DNA from: Dokdonia donghaensis DSW-1 | GTDB lineage: Bacteria; Bacteroidota; Bacteroidia; Flavobacteriales; Flavobacteriaceae | Length of the DNA: 64,000 nt | Reading direction: 5' to 3' | Assembly (NCBI RefSeq): GCF_001653755.1 | Contig: NZ_CP015125.1 | Location: 990,001-1,054,000 of the forward strand | Shown: positions 53,079 through 62,046 of the stretch, piece by piece | How positions within the stretch are numbered: position 1 is the stretch's first letter | Layout of the letters: each line of letters starts with the position of its first letter | Notes under the pieces: model-generated | The model's database searches: none | The model's input: only the letters and a program-made list of their open reading frames with translations | What the model was told of the DNA's origin: nothing | Translations under genes and position numbers: made by a program

Positions 53079-53916
53079 TTGGGGTGCCTTGATAATCTCC
53101 AGGAAATATGATGTAGTACTGGTTAAGATAAAGCTCATCTTGTATGTGGTAATGATATTCCTCTTGATCTGTGTGTTGTGTGGTTGATGTATGCCCACCA
53201 GATGCATCTAGATCTTCTGGATAGCTACCGGTACTTGCACAAATACGACCATACACAAAAAAACCATCGCTTATAATCCCTACCAGGTTATCATCATTGT
53301 TACTAAAAGCTTTAGGCTCAAGGTGATAATGGTAGCTTTGTGGACCTGTGTGCGCTGCTGTGTAGTCTAGTGATGGTACGGCATCATCTAGTGGTACGTT
53401 AGGGCCTTCTTGATCATCATAAATCATAGCGCCACTTACAGCAATACCTATAGGGCCAAGACCTGTAGCGGTAGTAGTACTTGCTAGTTGTGGTGATGAA
53501 GAAACGGTGAGCGAGTATGAACCATTAAAATCATCTATATTACCAGGTGCCATCATCTCATAAGTTGTGAGAGTAGGCTCTACAAAGAGTGGGTGATTCT
53601 CATCTGCTGCTGGTGTTACGAGTACATTACCCATAGGATCTATAGCTGTACGTTCTGTCGTATTAGACCAATAGGGAGAGGTGTGGTTTGGGTAACCATT
53701 ACTTTCTAAAGTTACGGTAGAGCCACTTAAAAGTACAGAGACATTATCTTGATCAAATTCTGAAAAAGCTGCGTGTAGCTCTGCCGTTATTTCACTACCA
53801 TCGGTATCTACGTTTGTGTCATCACTGTCGTCATTACTACAGGCAACTAGTGTTATAATTGCACCGCATATTAATAAGGAAAAAGTCGCTAATTTGTTCT
53901 TGAGAGTTAATTTCAT
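53065..53916 (-). CDS. YHYH domain lipoprotein
   Basis: 283 residues, lipobox LVAC and an Asp-rich linker (DDSDDTNVDTDGSE). YHYH domain with QSYHYHLEPKA, then GFFVYGR and EEYHYHIQDEL. Same domain order as the protein at 50825 but not a close copy. Probably the first gene of the minus-strand group; 218 bp of mostly A/T-rich DNA upstream hold no gene. Confidence 0.85.
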   Translation of the reverse strand: MKLTLKNKLATFSLLICGAIITLVACSNDDSDDTNVDTDGSEITAELHAAFSEFDQDNVSVLLSGSTVTLESNGYPNHTSPYWSNTTERTAIDPMGNVLVTPAADENHPLFVEPTLTTYEMMAPGNIDDFNGSYSLTVSSSPQLASTTTATGLGPIGIAVSGAMIYDDQEGPNVPLDDAVPSLDYTAAHTGPQSYHYHLEPKAFSNNDDNLVGIISDGFFVYGRICASTGSYPEDLDASGGHTSTTQHTDQEEYHYHIQDELYLNQYYIIFPGDYQGTPNAIL

Positions 53917-54065
53917 AATTGCTTTTTAAAGGGTTTGTTTAATAAATGTACCGACATTGTATATGCTGTTTTTTAATATTCTGTGAATGCTAGTTAGTTT
54001 TAAGTGAATGGTCCTAAAAGCTGTATCACAGGTTTTTAAAGCAGATGATTAATTGTTGAATAAGT

Positions 54066-54103
54066 AAAAAAAAAGGAAACTCCATAATTTCTTATGGAGC
54101 TCC
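54066..54103 (-). terminator. Intrinsic terminator of the EF-hand gene
   Basis: CTCCATAA/TTATGGAG stem extended by GGA/TCC, with an A-run on the plus strand (54066-54074), i.e. a U-run in the minus transcript, 32 bp after the stop. Confidence 0.8.
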
Positions 54104-54134
54104 CTAACCAAACATCAATCAAACAATTTATATA

Positions 54135-54431
54135 CTATTTCTTACCTCTCGGTTCTCTTCTTTTGGGTTTTGGAGCTTTTTTGAACTCCTTTTCTGTGAT
54201 AAAACCATCTTCGTTAGTATCTACTTCTTTAAAAGCCTCTTTAAGTGGTCCTTTTATTTCTGACTTGTCGAGCTTATTATCTTCATTTGCATCCATATCT
54301 TTAAGTAATTGTGCAAATGTAGGCGGCTCTTTTCGGTCATTATTTCTTTGCCCTTGAGCACAAGAAACTGATACAATACCTAGCGTAAATACAATCGCTA
54401 ATGCGCTCATTTTAAAATTTATCTTTTTCAT
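54135..54431 (-). CDS. EF-hand lipoprotein
   Basis: About 98 residues from ATG 54431 (the longer start adds an odd N-terminus). Lipobox VSVSC, then two EF-hand loops, DANEDNKLDKSE and DTNEDGFITEKE, both with the Ca-binding Asp/Asn pattern. Tail is basic (KAPKPKRREPRGKK). Possibly a calcium sensor at the envelope, next to the LytS/LytTR pair. Confidence 0.85.
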   Translation of the reverse strand: MKKINFKMSALAIVFTLGIVSVSCAQGQRNNDRKEPPTFAQLLKDMDANEDNKLDKSEIKGPLKEAFKEVDTNEDGFITEKEFKKAPKPKRREPRGKK

Positions 54432-54622
54432 AATAATTGTTTTTGTGTTACGCTTATTTGACTCCAAAGTTGGCAATTAGTTAATTGCAAATAGGCTGTT
54501 TTCTGCCAGTTACCTTTGGTTTTCTGCGAGTGACGTATTTCTATCTATAAATGAGATAAAACAATAGCTGTAATTGCCTCAAAACAGCGATTGTATGAAT
54601 TTTTATTTACGTTATTTGCGCT

Positions 54623-55636
54623 ATGAATCTATTAGGAAGATATATTTCTCAGGTATTATTATGGCTAGGAGTCTGGAGTACGCTCTGGATATCTGGCGGT
54701 CGCGATGCTATATTTATAAGAGATAACGGTCTCGCATTTGTATTACAAGTGTTGATTTTATTTGGTCTAGTATACTATGTAGTGCCTCGCTTTTTGTTTA
54801 AAAAGAAGTATCTCTATTTTATAATTGCTACAGTACCTGTAGTTATACTCTGCGCTTACCTCTCATCAGAGTTTGCACCTACACCTGTTAGAAGACCGCC
54901 ACCTATGGGTCTTCAAGGAGGAGCTCCTGGTAAGTTGCCTTCTCGTTTTTTTATACACTTATTAATCCTTACTATCTCAAGTGTTACAGCTATTTTACTA
55001 GAGACATTTATTTATGCTCAAGAAAAAGAAAAAAGTTATGCATATGCTCAAGCAGAGCTAAAAGAAGCAGAGCTTAAATTTTTAAAAATGCAAATCAACC
55101 CTCACTTTCTCTTTAATGCCTTAAATAATATCTATGCACTATCTGTTACCAACTCAAATAAAACGCAAGAAGGAATAAGCACGCTCTCTCAAATGTTGCG
55201 TTACGTACTCTATGACTGTGAGCGTCCAGTAGTGTCATTAGGAAAGGAAGTAGAATATATAAAACATTACATAGCCCTCTTTAAACTCAAAAGCAGTAAA
55301 GAGTTTAATATACGTTTTGAACAAGATATCACAAATGAAAATATACAAGTAGCACCTATGCTATTTGTTCCTTTTATAGAAAACGCTTTCAAGCATAGTG
55401 GGATAGAATTAGGAGGTAGTAACTACGTATTTATTTCGCTTAAAGCGAAAGAAAACTACATAGACTTTTATATAGAAAATAGTATGCCTTCAAAACCGCT
55501 TGTTACAGACGGAGCCGGTGGTATAGGTTTACAAAATGTAGAGAAGAGACTGGAGATTTTATACCCTCAAAAGCACGAGCTTACTGTAAAAAAATCTGAT
55601 ACCTTTAGTGTAGCTTTAAAAGTAAACTTACAATGA
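54623..55636 (+). CDS. LytS-type sensor histidine kinase
   Basis: 337 residues. Four membrane segments in the first 125 residues with a Pro-rich loop (PTPVRRPPPMGLQGGAP), then a His_kinase domain (QINPHFLFNALNNIYALS) and an ATP-binding part (GGIGLQNVEKRLEILYP). Overlaps its response regulator by four bases (ATGA), a coupled two-component system. The genes next to it suggest envelope or metal/calcium signals; the signal is unknown. An extended variant palindrome lies at 55434. Confidence 0.92.
   Translation: MNLLGRYISQVLLWLGVWSTLWISGGRDAIFIRDNGLAFVLQVLILFGLVYYVVPRFLFKKKYLYFIIATVPVVILCAYLSSEFAPTPVRRPPPMGLQGGAPGKLPSRFFIHLLILTISSVTAILLETFIYAQEKEKSYAYAQAELKEAELKFLKMQINPHFLFNALNNIYALSVTNSNKTQEGISTLSQMLRYVLYDCERPVVSLGKEVEYIKHYIALFKLKSSKEFNIRFEQDITNENIQVAPMLFVPFIENAFKHSGIELGGSNYVFISLKAKENYIDFYIENSMPSKPLVTDGAGGIGLQNVEKRLEILYPQKHELTVKKSDTFSVALKVNLQ
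55434..55450. repeat. Extended variant palindrome TTTCGCTT-A-AAGCGAAA
   Basis: Same eight-base arms as at 13493-13509, in the kinase gene (read ISLKAKE). Confidence 0.8.
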
Positions 55637-56313
55637 GCACCATAAGCTGTATAATAATAGATGATGAAGAGCTAGCCAGAACGCTACTAGAAACCTATGT
55701 AGAAAAGGTGACCTATCTCAATAGTATTGGTTCTTTTCAAAACCCAATAGATGCACTTTCATTTATAAAAGAAAATCCTGTTGATCTTATATTTTTAGAT
55801 ATACAAATGCCCGAGCTCAAAGGAACAGAATTTGCGAGTATTATCGCTACAAGTAAAAGTAAAGTGATATTTACAACAGCATACTCTGAGTATGCATTAA
55901 AGGGTTTTGAGCTTAATGCCCTAGACTACCTACTCAAACCCATTACCTTTAACAGGTTTTTAAGTGCAATAGAGAAGTTTTCATCACAAGAAGTACTAGT
56001 AGACCCTACACATCTGGTCATAAAATCTGGATATGATCTTTATAAAATCGTTCCAGACGAAGTACGCTACATCGAGAGTGATAGCGAGTATGTAAACTAC
56101 CATCTAGAAACGGATAAAAAGATAATCGCAAACCAGTCACTAAGTAAACTTATAAAAACCTTACCAACCTCATTTTTAAGAGTACATAGGTCTTTTATAG
56201 TAAATGGTGATAAAGTCACGGGTTTAAAAGGACGCGATCTTATTATAGGAGATAAAAGAATACCAGTAAGTGATAGCTACTACGATACGGTGAAGAAATC
56301 ATTATTTAATTAG
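55633..56313 (+). CDS. LytTR-type response regulator
   Basis: 226 residues. Receiver domain (IIDDEELART, phosphorylated Asp in DLIFLDIQMPELKG, conserved Lys in LLKPITF), then a LytTR DNA-binding domain (VRYIESDSEYVNYHLE ... SFLRVHRSFIVN). Controls genes through short direct repeats; targets are not known but the adjacent secreted-protein genes are candidates. Coupled to the LytS kinase. Confidence 0.93.
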   Translation: MSTISCIIIDDEELARTLLETYVEKVTYLNSIGSFQNPIDALSFIKENPVDLIFLDIQMPELKGTEFASIIATSKSKVIFTTAYSEYALKGFELNALDYLLKPITFNRFLSAIEKFSSQEVLVDPTHLVIKSGYDLYKIVPDEVRYIESDSEYVNYHLETDKKIIANQSLSKLIKTLPTSFLRVHRSFIVNGDKVTGLKGRDLIIGDKRIPVSDSYYDTVKKSLFN

Positions 56314-56327
56314 TACTTTTAAGTATT

Positions 56328-56849
56328 ATGAAAACAACTGCTGTACATATAATATGCACTTTGGTTTTGGCACTGAGTGTCATAAGCTGCAATGAGCAAC
56401 CTCAAGTAAGTTCTGTAAACCCAGAAAACTGGGGAGCAAGAACGGCTACAATCCCCACCGGTGATATGCTAGCTGTAGGCAAGACGTACCTGTCTATCTA
56501 TTCTCAAATTTTTAGTTACTCAGAGCATAAAACGCATAACTTAACTGCTATGGTAAGTTTACGTAATACTAGTGATACAGATACGATATATATAACAAAT
56601 GCCTCTTATTATGATACACACGGTAAGTTAGTGCGTACATATTTTGATAATGCAATATATCTATCACCACTAGAAACTACAGAGATTGTGATAGATGAAA
56701 AAGATGTCACTGGCGGTACGGGTTCTAATTTTATATTTGAGTGGAGTACGCCTGCAGGAGCATCAGAGCCCCTTTTTGAAGGTGTAATGAGCTCTACTAT
56801 GGGGCAACAAGGTTTATCCTTTACCACTCAAGGCAAAAGAATAAAGTAA
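56328..56849 (+). CDS. DUF3124 lipoprotein
   Basis: 173 residues with lipobox LSVISC. The mature part (LAVGKTYLSIYSQIF ... NLTAMVSLRNTSDTDTIYITNASYYDTHGKLVRTY ... GTGSNFIFEW) matches the DUF3124 layout in length and order. Beta-rich, function unknown. Follows the response regulator by 14 bp, likely same operon. Confidence 0.83.
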   Translation: MKTTAVHIICTLVLALSVISCNEQPQVSSVNPENWGARTATIPTGDMLAVGKTYLSIYSQIFSYSEHKTHNLTAMVSLRNTSDTDTIYITNASYYDTHGKLVRTYFDNAIYLSPLETTEIVIDEKDVTGGTGSNFIFEWSTPAGASEPLFEGVMSSTMGQQGLSFTTQGKRIK

Positions 56850-56854
56850 ATAAA

Positions 56855-56877
56855 TTAGGTTAGACTCTCTAACCTAA
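56855..56877. terminator. Hairpin between convergent DUF3124 and fructokinase genes
   Basis: Perfect 10-bp inverted repeat TTAGGTTAGA (56855-56864) / TCTAACCTAA (56868-56877) with three-base loop, overlapping the fructokinase stop. A/T-rich on both sides, but without a long T-run. Confidence 0.55.
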
Positions 56878-57807
56878 TAAATCATTAATCTCATCATTAG
56901 TAACCATAGGGTTTGCTCCTGCTTTTCCAGCAACAAGACTACCTACGGCACAAGCTACTTCTAGTGCATCTTCGGCAGTCTCACCAGAGAGAAGCCCATA
57001 AACTAATGTTGCCAGAAAGCTGTCTCCAGCACCTACAGTATCTACCACCTTTGCAGGAAAACCTACTTGTGTATGTATGCCACCTTTATGATAGAGCATC
57101 GCACCTTCAGACCCTAGCGTTACACAAACTGTAGGAGTCTCTGTCATTGCACTGAGCATTTTTAACTCATCCTCTAGTGTGTCACCCTCTATGCCCATTG
57201 CCATCACGATGAGCTCAAGCTCTTCATCATTAAGCTTTATCATATCTGCCGCTTCCATTAGGCCCGCCACAATCTCAAGATCATAATGAGGAGCACGCAG
57301 GTTAAGGTCAAAAACAGTAAACTTAGATCGTTCGGCAAGTACCTCAATTGCTTCAAGATTTACAGCAGTTTCAGCCATAGTACTATCTTCATCAAGAGCA
57401 TCAAGTATATTTCCGCTTTCGCGAAAAGCGAGACTACCTATAATAAGAGCATCTGCAGCAGTTACTGCCTCGGCATTTTTCTCATTCCAAGCGATGGCAT
57501 CCCAAGCAGTGTCTTGAGCAATTTCATATGAGGCACTTCCAGCTTTATCTAAGGTCACCTTTACTTGTCCTGTGGGTTTGTCATTGCGTTGTATGAGAGT
57601 CGTGTCAAGCCCTTTTTCCTTTATAAGCGCCAGCGCTTCTTTACCCAAAGCGTCATTTCCTAAAGATGAGATCATAGACACATCTACCCCAAAGGAGTGT
57701 AACCGTAGCGCAACGTTAAGTGGCGCGCCGCCTAGTCGTTTCTCATCTGGGAAAACATCCCATAATATCTCGCCATAACTGGCTATTTTAAGTGGTGTAT
57801 TAGGCAT
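56869..57807 (-). CDS. PfkB-family fructokinase
   Basis: About 312 residues from ATG 57807 (TTG 57816 is the alternative). SYGEILWDVFPDEKRLGGAPLNVALRL and GAGDSFLATLVYGLL are the PfkB substrate and catalytic motifs. Its start overlaps the sugar-porter stop by 8 bp. Phosphorylates fructose released by GH32 (context). A palindrome near-copy sits at 57415. Confidence 0.9.
   Translation of the reverse strand: MPNTPLKIASYGEILWDVFPDEKRLGGAPLNVALRLHSFGVDVSMISSLGNDALGKEALALIKEKGLDTTLIQRNDKPTGQVKVTLDKAGSASYEIAQDTAWDAIAWNEKNAEAVTAADALIIGSLAFRESGNILDALDEDSTMAETAVNLEAIEVLAERSKFTVFDLNLRAPHYDLEIVAGLMEAADMIKLNDEELELIVMAMGIEGDTLEDELKMLSAMTETPTVCVTLGSEGAMLYHKGGIHTQVGFPAKVVDTVGAGDSFLATLVYGLLSGETAEDALEVACAVGSLVAGKAGANPMVTNDEINDLLG
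57415..57429. repeat. Near-copy of the palindrome with one extra A
   Basis: GCTTTCGCGAAAAGC in the fructokinase gene, read as AFRESG on the gene strand. Confidence 0.75.
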
Positions 57808-59146
57808 CTGTAACAAGCTCTTTTTCTAGTTCTTCTAGGGTACGTCCTTTGGTCTCTGGCATAGCAATAATTGCCCATAGTAGTTGGAGTACCATCATTC
57901 CTGCAAAGAAATAATAAATATTCCAAAGATGGTCTCTCATTATACCTTCTTTGTCATCTATAAAAAACGGAGTAACTAGTGTTATGATGGCTGCAAAAAC
58001 CCAGTGTGTGCTCGTACCCCAAGATTGCCCATAAGCGCGTACACGATTTGGAAAAATCTCTGAGATAAACACCCATATAACAGCACCTTGTCCTATAGCG
58101 TGTGACGCTACAAAGGTGCATATGAAAGTGAGTAAGAGCGCTGGGCTTAATTGCATCTGGAAACAAATACCTACCATAATAAGGCTCACGATGTAACCTA
58201 CAGACCCTATTATTATAAGTTGTTTTCTTCCTAGCTTGTCAAGTAATCGCACACCTATAAATGTGAAGATGAGGTTTACAATACCTATCGCAATAGAGTT
58301 AAAGAGCGACTCAGAACCGCCAAGACCTGCTTGTTCTAATATTTGTGGAGCATAATAGAGCACAAAGTTGATACCAGATAACTGATTGAAAAAAGCAATA
58401 AGAAAACCTAGCCATAGTACTTTTGAATACTTCTTTTGAAAAAGATTTTCTGAGGTTGTAGTTTGCTGTAAGTCTAGTTTTATTTCTTCTAGTCTAGACT
58501 GTGCAGCCCCGGCTCCTTCATATATTTTTTGTAAAATAAGCATTGCGCCTGCATCGTCTTTTTTCTGTAGTACGAGCCACCTCGGGCTGTTAGGCACTTT
58601 CATCACCATAAGAGTATATATAAGCGCAGGTATAGCTTCTACACCTAGCATCCATCGCCAGTCGTTTGTGCCATCTACACCTTTAAGCAGCCAGTTTGAC
58701 ACAAAGGCAATCAAGATACCAAAGACGAGCCAGAATTGATAAAGACCACCTAGCTTACCACGGTTAGACTCAGAGCTTATCTCAGATATATAAATAGGTG
58801 CCGCGACAGAAGAGACTCCCACACCAATGCCTCCTATAAATCTAAAAGCCGAAAATGAATACGGGTCTTGAGCTAGTGCACAACCTAAGGCAGAAACAAA
58901 AAAGAGGATTCCTATCCAGAAAAGCGTCTTCTTACGCCCTAACTTTTTAGTGGGAAAACCACCTAGTAATGACCCGGCTACTGTCCCCCATAATGCCATA
59001 CTCATTATAAAAGTACCGTGCATAAAAGGTGATAAATTCCACAACTCCTTTATGGGTGAGTTTGCACCACTTATAACAACGGTGTCAAAGCCAAATAAAA
59101 AGCCGGCGAGGGCTACGGTGATACTCCATTTTGTAATCTCTTTCAT
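57800..59146 (-). CDS. MFS sugar porter (sucrose/fructose type)
   Basis: About 448 residues from ATG 59146; a longer frame up to 59197 overlaps GH32. Twelve membrane segments, the sugar-porter motifs PETKGRTLEELE near the C-terminus, RFIGGIGVGV and LGRKK/LGRKQ loops. Substrate is probably fructose or sucrose, because GH32 is upstream and fructokinase downstream. Confidence 0.9.
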   Translation of the reverse strand: MKEITKWSITVALAGFLFGFDTVVISGANSPIKELWNLSPFMHGTFIMSMALWGTVAGSLLGGFPTKKLGRKKTLFWIGILFFVSALGCALAQDPYSFSAFRFIGGIGVGVSSVAAPIYISEISSESNRGKLGGLYQFWLVFGILIAFVSNWLLKGVDGTNDWRWMLGVEAIPALIYTLMVMKVPNSPRWLVLQKKDDAGAMLILQKIYEGAGAAQSRLEEIKLDLQQTTTSENLFQKKYSKVLWLGFLIAFFNQLSGINFVLYYAPQILEQAGLGGSESLFNSIAIGIVNLIFTFIGVRLLDKLGRKQLIIIGSVGYIVSLIMVGICFQMQLSPALLLTFICTFVASHAIGQGAVIWVFISEIFPNRVRAYGQSWGTSTHWVFAAIITLVTPFFIDDKEGIMRDHLWNIYYFFAGMMVLQLLWAIIAMPETKGRTLEELEKELVTDA

Positions 59147-59187
59147 ATGCTTTTTTTTATGGTGGTGAGAGGTGATGTTATAGTACA

Positions 59188-60738
59188 CTACTTCCATATT
59201 CGTTTTATTTTACTCACTTTTAAATTTGCGATTGTAGCATTCTCACTTGTAAATGTGAGTGCAGTAAATGGCGTGGTAGGAAAAATTTGATCTGTAAATA
59301 CAGTGCTTCCACCATCTATAAATACTTCTATAGAAGAGGTATCCATAATTATTGTGAAATCTACATCGTCCTTATCATCAATGATAGCGTGTGCTATGTG
59401 TGGCTTTGCTCCAAAAGAAGTCTCAAAGTCTGTTATGCCAGAATCAGTGCGATCTAATATAAATTGAGATTTACTGCTATCATAACTTAGCTTAAGAGAT
59501 TCCTTATTAACATTTGTAAAGTTGAGTTCAAAGTCATCTAGATTACCTGGTATTTTAAAATCTAGTCGTTGCTCATTATAATTTTTACTAGAGAGAGACA
59601 TTCCACTTCTCATAGTGTCGTGTTCTACCGTGTTATAACTATATTCATCTATTGAAGCTACAGGGTAGTTTTTCAAATAAAAGCCATTAGTATTGTTTTT
59701 ATGCAGCGTAAGCTTTCGCGAAAGCGTCATTGCACTGCGCCACGCTTCTGTAGGGGTGTCACGGGCATAGTTCCAGTTGCTCATCCAGCCTATAAACGTA
59801 CGATCTGTATCTGGCAGTCCATTAAAGGTAACGCCGGCATAGTTATCTGTACCATAGTCTAGCCATTTTATTTCCTTTTGGTTTGTAGTAAAGGTGGTCC
59901 CGTCAAAGTCACCTACAAAATACTGAGTTCCCGATCCACTATTTGGCGCGCCAGGATTAATGCTTATAATCAAGACCCACTTAGTCTCATCGCTTCCCTC
60001 AACTTTGAGCGGAAATAAGTCTGGACACTCCCAGACGCCGCCGTGAGCTCCTATGTTTTTTCCAAACTCACTCATAAGAGTCCAGTCTTTGAGATTTGGG
60101 CTACTATAAAATTTGGCGTGATCGCCAGCGACAAGTGTCATCACCCATTGCTCAGTATTGTCATCCCAGAATACTTTAGGATCTCTAAAGTCTTTGATGT
60201 TTCCGTCATTACTTATAACAGGGTTGCCACTGTATTTTTTCCAAGTTTCGCCTTCATCTAGACTATAAGCAATACCCTGAGTTTGAAAATCTTTGCGTCC
60301 TGCTTTTTCACCTTCCATAAGGTGATAGGTGAAAATAGCAACCATAGGAGGATTGTCTTTTGTCCCTAAGCCAGAGGTGTTATGTATATCCATCACAGCG
60401 CTACCAGAAAAGATAAGACCTAGCTCATCTGGATACAAGGCAATGGGTTTGTGCTCCCAAGAGATAAGATCTTTTGAGGTGGCGTGACCCCAGTGCATAG
60501 GTCCCCAGACAATGTCTTCTGGGTAATGCTGATAAAATAAGTGATAAGTGCCGTTGTGGTATAAAAGCCCGTTGGGGTCATTCATCCACATTGTGGGTGG
60601 AGTAAAGTGATATTGAGGGCGGTAGTTTTCGCGAAAGCGGTCTTCTATTAACGCCTCCTTATTATCTATAGAAGTTGTTTTTTCTTCCTTACAATTAGTT
60701 AATGAGAGAAATAAGAAAATTAAAAAAAGATGCTTCAT
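59188..60738 (-). CDS. GH32 fructan hydrolase (levanase/invertase/inulinase type), lipoprotein
   Basis: 516 residues. Lipid-anchor signal (LFLSLTNC), then the GH32 catalytic motifs WMNDPNGL (nucleophile Asp), FRDPKVFW (RDP) and ECPDLFPL (acid/base Glu), with a C-terminal beta-sandwich. Releases fructose from sucrose, levan or inulin outside the inner membrane. First gene of the GH32-porter-fructokinase unit. Two palindrome copies, 59712 (perfect) and 60627 (half). Confidence 0.93.
   Translation of the reverse strand: MKHLFLIFLFLSLTNCKEEKTTSIDNKEALIEDRFRENYRPQYHFTPPTMWMNDPNGLLYHNGTYHLFYQHYPEDIVWGPMHWGHATSKDLISWEHKPIALYPDELGLIFSGSAVMDIHNTSGLGTKDNPPMVAIFTYHLMEGEKAGRKDFQTQGIAYSLDEGETWKKYSGNPVISNDGNIKDFRDPKVFWDDNTEQWVMTLVAGDHAKFYSSPNLKDWTLMSEFGKNIGAHGGVWECPDLFPLKVEGSDETKWVLIISINPGAPNSGSGTQYFVGDFDGTTFTTNQKEIKWLDYGTDNYAGVTFNGLPDTDRTFIGWMSNWNYARDTPTEAWRSAMTLSRKLTLHKNNTNGFYLKNYPVASIDEYSYNTVEHDTMRSGMSLSSKNYNEQRLDFKIPGNLDDFELNFTNVNKESLKLSYDSSKSQFILDRTDSGITDFETSFGAKPHIAHAIIDDKDDVDFTIIMDTSSIEVFIDGGSTVFTDQIFPTTPFTALTFTSENATIANLKVSKIKRIWK
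59712..59725. repeat. 14-bp palindrome, copy 17
   Basis: Perfect copy in the GH32 gene, read as TLSRKLT. Confidence 0.95.
60627..60636. repeat. Ten-base core of the palindrome
   Basis: TTTCGCGAAA near the 5' end of GH32 (read DRFRENY); the right flank continues AGCGG. Confidence 0.75.
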
Positions 60739-60944
60739 TTTTAATGTGATTTTTTAAAACTTGTGAGACCTCGTGGCTTAGTTGTAATACTTGATTTACT
60801 AATTAAACCGCTTTAAAATAGGTCAAAAATTTACATTATGATAATAAATATAATAACTTATTAAGAATACATCGTTTTCGTACCCAAAAGGATTTGTTTA
60901 AATTGTACTATAGCTTTTAGTAAGCCTATTTTTACGATACCATT

Positions 60945-61985
60945 ATGAAAAGAAAACTCACCTTAAAATTAATTGCCAAAGAACTTGACGTTTCTATCTC
61001 TACTGTCTCAAAGGCACTGCGTGATAGTGCAGAGATAAGTGAAGACACACGCCAGAAGATTAAAGCCTTTGCAAAGCTGTATAATTATAAGCCTAATAAT
61101 ATCGCGTTAAGTCTTAAAAACAGAAAGACACGTACCATCGGGATTATTATACCGCAAATAGTGCATCACTTTTTTACCACTGTAATACGTGGAGTTGAGC
61201 AAATGGCGAGAGAGCATAATTATAACGTGATTATTACTCTTTCTAATAATGATTTTGATAAAGAAGTTCTTAATATGGAGCTACTTGCAAATGGTAGTAC
61301 AGATGGATTTATCCTTTCTTTATCAAAAGAAACAATGCAAAAGGACGATTTTAGACACCTCACAGAGGCTATAGATCAAGGGATGCCTGTTGTAATGTTT
61401 GACCGTATAGTAGATGAGATACCTTGTGATAAAGTGCTTATAGATGACCGCGAGGGGGCAAAGCTAGGCGTAAACCACTTGATTAAAACGGGCTGTAAAA
61501 AGATAGCCATCATCACTACAGAAGATTATATCACTATAGGAAAGTTACGTACTAAAGGATATATGGAAGCCCTCGAGTCTGCGGGAATTGAGGTAGATAA
61601 AGACCTTATTTTAAAACTAGATGCTATAGATGAGCTCAATGATAAAGCAAAAGCACGTATCAAGCACTTCTTAAAAGGTAAGGACATAGACGGTGTATTT
61701 ACGATAAATGAAATTTTTGCCGTGACCGCTGCCAAATATATTATGGAAGCAGATAAAACCATTCCAGAAGATGTGAGTATCGTGAGCTTCTCAGATGGTG
61801 AGTTATCTCAACACTTTGTACCTAGCCTCACTACAGTAAGCCAGCACGGAGAAGAGATGGGACGTAAGGCAGCAGAGTTACTTATCAATAAACTAGAGCG
61901 ACCAGAAGAAGAGGTAGAGCAATATACCACCGCATATATAGATACAAGTCTCATAGAGCGTGAGAGCACAAAGAGAGTAAAATAG
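60945..61985 (+). CDS. LacI-family transcriptional regulator
   Basis: 346 residues. HTH at residues 4-50 (LKLIAKELDVSISTVSKALRDSAEISEDTRQKI), hinge NYKPNNIAL, and a periplasmic-binding-protein-like sugar domain (IGIIIPQIVHHFFTTVIRGVEQ). Adjacent to pgmB and GH65, the usual head of a maltose operon in Bacteroidota, though divergent from the fructan genes, so either sugar could be the effector. The 206-bp gap before it holds the divergent promoters; I see no convincing consensus. Confidence 0.92.
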   Translation: MKRKLTLKLIAKELDVSISTVSKALRDSAEISEDTRQKIKAFAKLYNYKPNNIALSLKNRKTRTIGIIIPQIVHHFFTTVIRGVEQMAREHNYNVIITLSNNDFDKEVLNMELLANGSTDGFILSLSKETMQKDDFRHLTEAIDQGMPVVMFDRIVDEIPCDKVLIDDREGAKLGVNHLIKTGCKKIAIITTEDYITIGKLRTKGYMEALESAGIEVDKDLILKLDAIDELNDKAKARIKHFLKGKDIDGVFTINEIFAVTAAKYIMEADKTIPEDVSIVSFSDGELSQHFVPSLTTVSQHGEEMGRKAAELLINKLERPEEEVEQYTTAYIDTSLIERESTKRVK

Positions 61986-61996
61986 GACTACTACGC

Positions 61997-62006
61997 TTTC
62001 GCGAAA
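61997..62006. repeat. Ten-base core of the palindrome (intergenic)
   Basis: GCTTTCGCGAAA just after the LacI stop; the right arm is cut by ATTA. Confidence 0.75.
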
Positions 62007-62046
62007 ATTAAATACAAACACATCGAGTTATAACGAAACAACTCTG

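Noticed and set aside
60739..60944. A palindromic LacI operator in the divergent gap
   Set aside because: Partial dyads such as around 60870-60890 were seen, but none is strong enough to support a site.
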